A DNA stretch of 64,000 bases. Source: Drosophila miranda. Lineage: Eukaryota > Arthropoda > Insecta > Diptera > Drosophilidae. Below are positions 35,568 to 45,800 of the stretch, piece after piece; positions within the stretch are counted from its first letter, which is position 1; every line of letters begins with the position of its first letter. The notes below the pieces were generated by a model that made no database searches, was not told the DNA's origin, and was given only the letters and a program-made list of their open reading frames with translations. Made by a program: the position numbers and the translations under genes. The stretch spans positions 24,245,657 to 24,309,656 of the forward strand of contig NC_046674.1 of assembly GCF_003369915.1 (NCBI RefSeq), given 5' to 3'.

Positions 35568-37694
35568 CTCCATGAGGCAGGCAGCTGCAGCTGCAGTGGG
35601 GCCCCCCCCCGACACTTTCCGGATAGTCGGGATAGTTGGGAGCGGGATCCCCATTAAGTGCGCGCCGTGGTGCGCCGCCCCCAGACCAAAGGATGTTCTG
35701 CGGCGATAAGCAGGCAAATAAGTTGGCTTAGGCTGCAAAAGGAATTAATAATGCAGAAATGATGGGCTCCACTGGGAATCGGAAATGCGAAATGGAGTAA
35801 TGAAAGAAAAGGGGGGCCAGCAAAGCCACTTCTAACTGATCTGAAATGGGTATCGGGGAGGCGTCGCCTCGAGAGGAAGTTGCATGTGAGGGGAAAGCCA
35901 ATGGCCGGCTGCTTTACGGCTCTTGCTGATGGCTTGGCCATGGCTTTTGCTTAGAAATGGTTCCCCCAATTAATGTTTGGTCTTGAGGTGTCTTTATCTG
36001 GCTAGCCCTCAGAGCATTGCTCTCTCAAAGATTCAATCAATGGTATATCTTTGAATATTCGAAACTTAAGTCAATATACTTTACCTTAAAGAATGTATTT
36101 CCGACATAAGCCCATCTTCTTTCAGAGTTCCTCATGCGATCCCTTAAGCTTAAGCCATGTCCCCACACAGTTTCCTTCGTGTCAGGGGCTTTGTGAAACA
36201 TCAAGTTCAACACTTGGGCAGTGGTGCTCGTCCCCGTTCGAGCCGAGGCAAATCTTACAAATTAAACGCATTCAAGTGCAAGATCCAGGAATTTTGATTG
36301 GGTCAAACGGAGTCAGAGGCGCGCGGTAGCTGAAAAATGCCATAACAAAATGTGTCAAGTGCCAGACATAAATGCCTAAGTAAGAGCGGCCCAAGCCGGG
36401 CCAAGACCAGGCCGGGCCGGGCATCGTCTTCTTGGCCAGAGAGGCCTTGCGGCCTTTTTGCTGTTTGCTGTTTGCTCTGGCCATTCGACATGCGGTGCCG
36501 CGTTGATCGTGGCTCTTTGCCGGGTTGCCTGTTAGCATTGCCGCGCAGTGGATCGTCTTCGAATCGCATGAAACAATAAATTTTCGGTGCGTCAGTTTTT
36601 GCGAGGCTGCTGCCGCCAGAGGATCGTTGTGCCCTTTGCCGGGGCCTGGGCTCTGTGAGCTTTCCAATTAAAAATGCACAATTGGGCCTCGCTTCCCGAT
36701 CGTGGCCGACTTGTACTTATTTGTAAGTTGCACGCATGGCTCCAGCTCCAGCTACAGCTCCATCTCTGCCGATTCCGATGCCGATTTGTGGGTCCCTTCT
36801 TTCGGCCTGCCTACGCAGTGGCCTCCTTCTTCGCCGACTGTTTTCATTAATTTACATAAAAATATCTTAATTGCGATGCTGCGACGGCGGCGATTCAATT
36901 TTTTGTGCTTATCAATGCCATGTCATGTAGCCGACGCCATGAGCCTGGGGCCTGGAGTCTGGGGCACTCTGCCTCAGCCGCTGCCCCTGCCCCGCCTGAC
37001 AAATTTGTGCAGAGCTTCACGTCAAGATCGCCATCGCTGGCCTGCGTTCCACATGGCATCCACATCCACAAGACACATGTTGCGCGACACTTGCGGCCAC
37101 GGCCACGGCCACACCTCCTCCTCCTCCATTGATTCCTTTGTCCATGCATAATCGCTGATAAATGCTGCTTTCGGGGCTGCAAAAATGATTTGTTGATAAT
37201 TAATGCAGTTGGGGCACTCATCTCCTCCTACCAGAACTCGTTTGCCGCCATGCCTCAAAAGAACAGCAGCCGCCGACGCCAGGACAGCAATTTGTGCAAC
37301 GTTTTTTTATTGTGGCTGGTGCTGGCTGCTGGCTGCTGGCTGCTGTTGCAATCAGGCCTTAAAGGCAATCAACGCACAGTAATTCATGCCGCCTGACAGG
37401 CTTTGGCTGCATCTGCAGCCCCATCTCCCCAGCTTGAACTCCAGATGCTGGCGACGACCCACAAATGAAGCAAAAGAAAATCGTTTCCTAGTTGTGGCAA
37501 GCGTCACGCAGCTAATTGTCAGCCACTGCCGCCCCGGCCGCGGTGCGGGGCAAGTGCAACATGATCGCAATTAATGCGACCAGAGCTAGTCGGCTGCTTA
37601 ATCACGGTCACTTGATCAATTTGGCACGCAACGAGGAGCCAAGGAGGTGGAAAGAGGGATGCCAGGAGCATACCCACTGGGGCAACAGATCACG

Positions 37695-37940
37695 CGGCCA
37701 CACTGTTGCAACAGTGCGGCACAATTCTAATACAGATCAGAGAAAGTTGTGGGAATTTCTTATGAGAAGACAATTGTTTACGAATTATTTGTTGTGCACT
37801 TGCTAGGAATGACTATCGATTGGCGATAATTAACGCTCGGCTGTCGAATCAAATGCAACCCTTGTTCTGGTATTTTCTTGCGCCAGACCCGGCATATTTA
37901 ACCGTTAGGTTAGCGTTCACTGTGACTATTTGTGACGTCA
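37695..37940 (+). promoter_or_regulatory. candidate promoter motif cluster upstream of the CINP-like gene
   Basis: A near match to Drosophila core-promoter Motif 1 (M1BP; CGGCCACACTG at 37695-37705) overlaps a perfect 16-bp palindrome (37701-37716). About 160 bp later there is a partial Motif 6-like sequence (CTGGTATTTTC near 37867), then a perfect CRE (TGACGTCA, 37933-37940). Motif 1 and Motif 6 often pair at TATA-less promoters. The plus-strand CINP-like start codon is about 390 bp past the CRE, so the 5' UTR would be long or spliced. Assignment to this gene is inference. Confidence 0.3.
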
Positions 37941-38331
37941 TAAATATCGCAGTATTTCTCAAGTTTGGTGGGATTCCTGCAAAGGACTGTCGGAAACGAA
38001 TAGCATAATAAGAGCCATACTGGCAGTATGGATATGAAGGCTTAGGAATAATGAACAAACCCTCCACAAAGAAAGGGAAGGTGCACCAATTTACCTGGAA
38101 TTAAACATATTATCACTCATCTGATATAGAGTAAGAAGAAGAGAAAATATATTATGCAAATGATTAAGAAAATATTCACAATTCTGTGACCTCTGCGGGC
38201 TACCTCTTCCCAACACTCCAGCCCAGCTTAAGCTTTGCGTTATCGCACACTGTCATTGGACAAAACGAAATTTCCCTCCATTTTTTTTTTTGGTTTATAA
38301 TTTGCAATCGACCGGCGTAAGCTTTTCCAAA

Positions 38332-38973
38332 ATGCAATTTGAATGTGGCAAAGATAAACTCTGCAAAATGTCCATGGGTATACGCAGCCTGACAAAGTCC
38401 TGGCGAAGTTTCGTATGCAAGGGCCGCACTGCCATGAAAAGTATTTGCCACCTTCGGCAGCTGATTTCCGATGTGGAGAATCGGTTGAATGTTAACAATG
38501 AACGTGGCCTTAGAACGGCGGAGAAACAGATTCGAGTGTTGAACGGCCGACTGGCCAATCCCCTGGCCACGATGAAAATGATTCTGGATAAGCTGCTCAT
38601 TATCCGGGACAAGATCTGTCGATTTTTGAGCTCCACGCGCATGTGTATGGACGATGAAATTCTTTGCAACTACCAGATAACCCCGAATCTAAGGACACCG
38701 CAGCTGCTGGAGATCCTCGAGTTTCTCCGCTCGCGCTTCGATCCCGAGTGGGAGATCAAAGAGATGGTAGTCCGTGAGTATCAGTGGTGATATCCGCGCA
38801 GCCGCAGCTTGCTACATATATCGCTTCATTTCACAGTGGCCTTGGACGACATTGGCAGCGCCGAAGATATGGAAATGCTGATGGATGCCTGGGGCAACTG
38901 CCGCCATGCTGGCGGAGAGGAGTTTTCCCAAAAGCTGAACGAATACTTGGATGCGCTGATGGGCTACCACTAA
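38332..38973 (+). CDS. CINP-like small protein
   Basis: Two exons, 38332-38773 and 38837-38973, separated by a 63 bp intron (GTGAGT...TTTCACAG, phase 1), give 192 residues. The start is the first ATG in frame after upstream T-tracts. The protein is mostly helical and polar. Landmarks are SLTKSWRSFVCKG near the N-terminus, a central Leu/Lys-rich helix, SRFDPEWEIKEMVVLALDD across the splice, and LMDAWGNC then LNEYLDALMGYH at the C-terminus. Length, an early Trp followed by a helix, a late E..K..V helix and a W-containing C-terminal helix recall CDK2-interacting protein (CINP), a small genome-maintenance and ribosome-biogenesis factor, but I judged this by eye only and similarity is weak. It is convergent with skd. 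No AATAAA is evident in the next 250 bp. Confidence 0.6.
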
Positions 38974-39249
38974 CGCAACGGACGCCCGCCATTTTTATTC
39001 TAAGCCAATCACACAGCCGAACTGAGAGATACAAAGAAATGAATACTATAAGTTTGATACATACATAAGCCATAATGAAACTACATATATGCCTGAAACA
39101 GCGATTGATTACTAGAAGCCAGCGATGCCAACACTTCCAGAACGATCCTGAGCTTGGGAAGGAAGCAGAAGACGAGAATGACCCCACGATGCGGCTAATG
39201 AATACAACAAAAACACTGAACGACCTGAGAGAATCTCCACCTCCACCAC

Positions 39250-39595
39250 CTAATTAGCGAATGCACGAACTTAATTTTCTTGAATTTGATGTTAGTTTTT
39301 ATTTGAAAAAATGTTCTTGTTTTAGTTTTTGTATTTGGTATCGCCTGTAAAAGGAATTACAAACAATGTCGTCAGTTATTCTTTCGTTTCGTCATCTTAA
39401 AAATCTTGACCCACTTTTGACCTTTGCTATACATATACATATACATATATGTTATATATGCGGTTTGGTTGTTTTTCTTGTTTCTTGTTTTTTGTTGGTT
39501 TTACTCTGGATTGGTGGCAAAACAAAACTTAATTGTAATTGCACTACAACAACATTTTGTTTTTGCCCAATATATATAAAGTGTACTTGTATATG

Positions 39596-39628
<33 letters not shown>

Positions 39629-39720
39629 ATAATATGCAATTCTGTAGCTAGATTTTGACAATCATGTTCTCATTCCGATCCTAATTTAGGTGTGTTGTGT
39701 ACATATATATATACTATATA

Positions 39721-39754
<34 letters not shown>

Positions 39755-42700
39755 GTGTGTGTAACATGACACCCTTTTTTTTGTGTGTGTTTTGTTTTAG
39801 AAACAATTGCATCTTCGGGGGTGTGTTGTCTACATCATCCGTGCCATCCATCAAAACCACGTCATCTTTTAGGCTCTCCAACTAAGTTCACTTAATAATT
39901 GAATACTTTTAGGCTAGTAAATGGTTTTCTTTGCCTTCCCCTCCAACGCTTAATGCACTTAGTATTTGTTCGAATCCTCCTCCTCCTCCACTCTCTCTCT
40001 CTCTTTATCTGACTTATTCTCTAGTTCTCAAGCCCTTAACTAACTTTACAATGAACATCTCGTGTATATAACTTTTTCTTTTTTTCTTTTTTTTTCTTTT
40101 TTCTTTTCTTTTTTTTTTTTTGTTTGTTTGTTTGGTTGTTGTCTGCTAGTCCTAAACCGCGCGGACATTAATTGGTTTTACTTATGCCGTTTTTTTGGTT
40201 TAGTTTTTGTTGTTTTTTTTTGTTTTGTTTTCCTTTAGGGCTAGTGTCTTTAATTTTAGAAAATTTTCAGCTCGTAAATCGAGTTGGCTTATTAAAAAAA
40301 TCTGTTCCCACCATGTTTTTGGTTTTTAATCATTATATATGTATATATATTTTATTTAAGTTTTTCTTTTCTTTGCTATGAATGCTTGTTGTCAATTGTT
40401 GCGGGGTTCTCTCTATCTTTGCCTGCTGCCTTCCCTCCCTCCTTCTTGAATATATATATATGTAAATCTCTATTTTTGTTTTTCTTGTGCTTTACACCCA
40501 TTTATTGCTATTAATTATTTGCTCTTTATTGGCGGCCCCCAGAATATTCCAACCGGGGAAATGATCGAGAGTGTTTTGTTTTGGTTTTGGTTTTTTTTTT
40601 TTGGCGGCAACTCAACTGAAACCTTAGCTAGGAAAAAACTCTTCAAGCGCAATCACATCAATCAGTGATTGTTTAAGCGTTTTCTTATGTACAGCAGCGT
40701 GTGATAATGCTTTTGCGAAGGATATGGATATGGGGGGGAGGGGGGTTGGTTTTCAAGAGCGCAGGAAAATAAAAAATCACAAATCAAAAACTGTTTGCAA
40801 ATATGTTTGTTGTTTATTACACAAAAAAAAAAAAAATAGTAGAATAGAATAGAATACTAAATGAAAAACCAAACTACTTAAAAGATATGCATGTGTGTGT
40901 GTGTGTGTTTTTAGGAGTTAGGCGGGGGAGAGGATGTTGTTGGTGTTTTTTTTGTTGTTGTTGTTGTTGTTGGTGTGTGATAATTACTAGAAAACCGTCT
41001 TTGTAATCGTACTTTCTTGTTTATACAATTTATGCTAATTAAAATACACAGGTAAAAATATAATTTCATTGTTTAATAATTGTTTTTTGTTTATGTTTTG
41101 TTTTTTTTTTCTCATTACTTTTAAACCTAAGCCTAGCGAAAATCGTTTCAACGTGCAAAATCAATTTTGTGGTGTGTTTTTTCTTGTTGTTGTTGTTGTT
41201 GGTGAGTGTTGGTGTTGTAGAAAGCTATTCTTTTTGTTTTTGTTTTCGTTTTCGTTTTGTTTACAGGCATTATATATTAATTTGTACACATTTTCTTTTA
41301 AGTATTTCCATTATTTGACAATTGGCTATGTGAGTGGGTGTGTGGGGCGTTGGGGGTATGCAGGGGGAAGTACAAGAATCGCCCTAGGGATTACACGAAT
41401 ATAGTACAGTACGACGAATACAGACGAAACAGAATACACAAAAAATTAAAAAAAAAAAAAAATAACTGATCCTAACGCTCATCATCTAACTCTACATGCT
41501 ACTCCTCTCTCTCTATCTCTCTCTCTCTCTCTCTCGATCTCTCTCCGATCTGCGCTTGGCGTCCAGATATATATAGTATATATATATATAGTGTTATATA
41601 TATGCAATTTTACAGTATACCGTTTATATGTTTCTGGTTTTGGGATAGGGTTTTGTTTTGGATGTTTCCTCTTTTTTTTTTTGTTGTTGTTGTTGTATAA
41701 TTTAAATTTAAACTAATGCTCACTTCGCACAAAAAAATTTACACAATTTATTAATTTAATTTAATTAGACTTAAACGACTCCTCCGACTGCTCCTCTGCA
41801 CTCCATCCAATTTGTTGTAAACTAATCCTAGTATTTGTATAATTACACGTTTCTTTTTCGCTTTTTTTTTTGCTTTGCTTTGTTTCTGCTTGTTGTTGGT
41901 TTTTGAATCGGTTTTGTTGTAAATATGTACAAACTGGTTACTTAATCCTAAACATGCTCTCCTTCGATCCGATCCTATCTCGTCCTTTTGCGTATTTTAT
42001 ATGCTCTATGTGTATGTATAATATATGCCTACGTGTGTGTGTCTGTCTGTGTGTGTGTGTGTGGTGGTTGTGGTTTGCTCCTCGATCATTCATCTGCTCC
42101 TCTGCTCATCCTCCCACTCCATCAAATACGTTCCTTCTTGTATATTTATAAATATTAAACACTAATCGAACGCCCAGGCCTATGTATATGTATAAAAAAT
42201 AATATAGGTGTTAAAAAAAAAAAAAAAAAACAAAACAATCTTGCAAACGACACACTCCGTCTACACTTGTCTACACTTTAAACTTTACACATGACAATTC
42301 TCGATAGTTTAATAAATAGTAATGCTGTTGCTGTTCAAGACTTATGGGTAAACTCTACTCCTCCTATCCTCTATCTATCTTCTATCTCCTATCTCCTATC
42401 TCCTATCTCCTATCTGCTACAGCTGCTACTGCTGTTCTCTCTCTCTCTCTATCTCTCTCTCTCTCTGTGTGTCTCTATCTTTCTGTGTGTTACAAGGCCC
42501 TCCGGTTAAGTAATGCTAAGTAATCTGTGCGCTGCTGTTGCTGGTTGCTTCAACTTTTACTTCTGTTTTCTTCATCTGCTGTTTCTAATTTCATCTACGG
42601 CTAATGGTTGCTCTGTTGCTGCTTCTGCTTCTTTCTTGCTGTTTGATTCTGTTAACTTCGATTGTTTTGTTTCCTTTTTGTGGTTTGGAGCTGGACTTTG

Positions 42701-42851
42701 TTTTGGAGTTTTTGTGGAGTTGTTGTGGAGCTTTTGTGGTTTATACGGAGTATGTATAGCTAGTGGAAGTATAGCAAACGGAAGCATGCGACTGCGTTTA
42801 ATTGAAGATTGTGAAATGGTCTTTCGGTCTTTCGGTCTTTCATTGAGGTCC
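39250..42851 (-). other. skd: probable long 3' UTR / 3' flank of skd
   Basis: This 3.6 kb past the skd stop is AT-rich and full of T homopolymers on the plus strand (A on the transcript), unlike the GC-rich skd coding exon. It also has TA/GT repeats at about 39597-39620 and 39722-39754, CT runs at about 41506-41535 and 42437-42470, and a CTATCT run near 42372-42415. Candidate minus-strand AATAAA signals are at 39298-39303, 40351-40356, 40501-40506, 40524-40529, 40813-40818 and 41747-41752. No coding frame is convincing. How far the transcript extends cannot be read from sequence; the most distal signal would run it close to the convergent gene. Confidence 0.5.
39722..39754 (+). repeat. (GT)n microsatellite
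   Basis: A GT run of about 15 units with one C interruption near the end, preceded by TA-rich repeats, in the probable skd 3' UTR or flank. Confidence 0.9.
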
Positions 42852-45800
42852 TTAGGCTATAGCTGCCGTCAGATAGTACAGATCCATTAGCGTCTGCACA
42901 TTGATGGGCAGACAGGAGAGACGGTCGTGCGTGTTGGAGTCGAGGGCCAGCCAGGAGAGGGCGTTGTATCCCTCCAGCACGAAGCGGAGCACGTCCGCCG
43001 TCAGGCTGGAGTCCAGCGGATGGTCATTCGCCGACTGATGGGCATTCGTAGAGTTGAGAATATCGTCGGCTATCTGGATGTTCGGCACATGCAGATGGAG
43101 GGCGGTTTTCAGGAAGACCGGACACACTTCCTCCAAATGCGGACACGCGGACCAAAACCAGGCGGGCATGCGGCCCGTCGGTGCCGTTGAGACCATATAG
43201 CCCACCGATATGGGCTGCTGATTGAGGGATCCCACCTGAAAACGATCGAAGGAACGGGCTTTAGAGATCCATCTGAGGCCAGCTAACGGGTATCCCTTAC
43301 CTCCTCCACTTCCTGGGGCGGGGTGCACTTGAAGTTGTTGCCACCGGCGCTCTGCCAGCTACGATTGTCCTCCATGCGCCCCGGACTGCCGTGATTCGAC
43401 ACGCGATCCATGTGTGCTACAACGGGAAGAGGAATAGGCATTAGAATCGGCAGCAGATTGGCGGCGAGCATCGACTCACTGTCTCCCCAGAAGAGTTCCC
43501 CGATATCCGCATCGCTGAAGTCCTCGTTTCCCTCCTCTTCGAAGGTGAGAAAGTCATCATCCACCTGGGGCTCGTTCTGGAACTGGCGGGTAAAGGGCTG
43601 CACAAGGAAAACAAAATGGATTAGGAACGATCCTCGAAAGAAATGCCATCTCAGAGGACTCACCGCACAGACAGCACTCGTGGGAAAGACCAGAATGTGG
43701 GTACAGGTCACATCCTGCGGCGTGGAGAGCGGATTCTGCATCGAGATCTGGGAGAAGCGTTCGTCGGGCGTAAACTGGTCGGGCATCACGCGCAGCTTGG
43801 CGTCCGGCTCGAGGGTGACGAGGCAGGCGCTCAGGATGGTGGGCGGATACATGAGGGTGCACTGCTTGCACATGTCCTTGAACTGCTTGGAGGCCTTCTG
43901 CAGCTGCTGCTTGCTGAGCAGATAGCTCCACGACTTGAGCTCGCTGTGGCCGATGCGGCCAATGCGCCCGATGACCAGACGCCACATCTGCGACGTCTGC
44001 GAGATGATGCCCATGACGAAGTCCATCAGCTTCTTGAGGGCCACATAGCGGGCGGGTGCCTTGCGGCGACGGGCGCGATTCGGCACGTCGATGTTGATGC
44101 ACACCTTCTCGAGCAGCTCGCCGCGCTCGTCGGTGGCGGTGGCCAGCAGCCAGGCCTGGTCCTCGCTGAGGCAATAGTTGCAGTACATCACCGAGTAGCG
44201 GTGCTCGTTCTGGCCGTGCATGCTCCCCGCCGAGCGCGAGAAGTCCGTCTTGTCCGTCCGCTCGTACATGGGGGCCAGCACAAAGGGGGCGGTGTACATC
44301 TTGTAGGCCCGACGGTTCGGTTCGTCCTTGGTCTTGAGGAAGGCCTCCATGTTGGCGGCCGTGCCAAAGCCCGTGAGGCTCTTCACCGACTGCGCATGGA
44401 CCAGATGTCGCCGGCACTGCGAGAATATGTTCAGCGCCAGGCACTTGATCTCGTCCGAGAAGCGTTTGCGGTTGCCGCACGGCCCCAGCTCCATCACCGC
44501 TTCCAGCGATATGATCTGGATGTTCATCTGGGCGCGCACCGAGTCCGGTACGGCCTTCAGCAGCTCCGCGTAGCATCGGAGCAGCGCGATCAGAGCGAGG
44601 CGCTCCAGCTCGCAGCTGTCCGAGGCGAAGGTGAAGGGGTTGACCACGTACAGGACGATGGCTGCTGGATTGATGTCCTCCAGGGTCTCGCCCACGCCCA
44701 GGGGATCGCCCAGTATCAGGGCTGGCTTGGTGTCGCCACCGGCGCCGGCGCTCCCCTTGACGCCGTCCTTGCTGTCCTGTTGGTTGTTGCTGCTGCTGTT
44801 GCTGCTGTCCAAAGTCGGGGTTGCCGACAGCGGCGTCTCTGTGCCCGGCTCCTGCTTGATGGGATCGCTGTGCAGTGGATCCGCTCCAGAGCCGCCGGAG
44901 TGGTGGCCGCCTTTCGAAGAGCTGCCTCCGCTGGCACTGCCGTCGGGCGGATTGAGCAGCGTCTTGTCGCCGGGCACGCGACTGAGGTACGGCGCCAGCT
45001 GGTGGAGGAAGGCCACCGCATAGCGACGGATCTGCTCGGCTAGCGGATGATCGAGGGTCCGCAGCCAATCGTCCAGCGGCGTCTGCTCTCGCTCTGGCGG
45101 CACATTGCGGCTGGCGGCCACCTGGAGGATGCCCTCCCAGCCGCGGATCGGGGTGTGCCGGCCCAGCTTGCACATCTCGTAGGTGCTGCTCAGCTCCCGG
45201 AAGTAGCTGCGCGTGCAGCCCGCCACGTGCTCGTTGTCCGGACACACCACCACATAGACCACGTCCCGGGCATAGGAGTACGGCTCCAGGAGGAACTTGT
45301 CCCAGTAGTGGATCGAGTGGGGGGCCACCGATATCCAGTCCTTCTCGTAGCCCACCACCACCGAGGGTATGGGCTGCGGCTCGCACTGGCCGGAGGCACG
45401 GCCCGCCAGGCGGTGGAACTGGCGCCACGTGAGCGGCCCGCTGACCGTGTTGTAGGAGCTGGCGTCCTTGGAGCCTGCGGCCCCGCCGCGCGACTTGCAG
45501 TGGAAGGCGTTCTGCAGCATCGGCTGGATGGAGTTCATGGTGCGCACGATCTCCTTGTTGCTGCGCGTGAAGCCCACGGGCAGGTACGGCCACTTGTGGA
45601 CCGTGAGGCAGCCGCTGCCGAGGATCGACAGCTTCTGGCGCAGAGCGGGCGGATGGGCGTGGAAGGCGGTGAGCTGCTGGCTCGAGTTTCCGTGGAACTC
45701 CAGCATGTTGTCCATGCGCTGGTGCTCGAAGGCCATGCGGGCCTGCTCCAGCGCCAGGCTGATCACATCGTGGGCATCCATGAACTCGAGGACATTGGCG

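Larger units (their letters stand above)
22289..37694. other. gene-poor intergenic region
   Basis: I find no supportable gene in these 15 kb. Open frames are short or low-complexity (for example 27904-28485 minus, 29173-29715 plus, 33238-33897 plus). The DNA is rich in simple repeats and purine/pyrimidine-biased tracts: TGTGTC/TGTTTC at about 22894-22947, CAG at about 23622-23643, CCGCTG at about 24772-24810, CAGTCG at about 27558-27586, GAGTAC at 28261-28285, and G-rich tracts at 33388-33412, about 33641-33661 and 34938-34982. A GC-rich island at about 29160-29900 with GA tracts looks promoter-like but has no evident gene. Enhancers of fng or skd, or unannotated noncoding RNAs, could lie here. 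Confidence 0.6.

Noticed and set aside
39966..39977. GTTCGAATCC, a tRNA B-box match
   Set aside because: There is no A-box or cloverleaf upstream at the right distance; it lies in AT-rich skd 3' flank and is likely chance.
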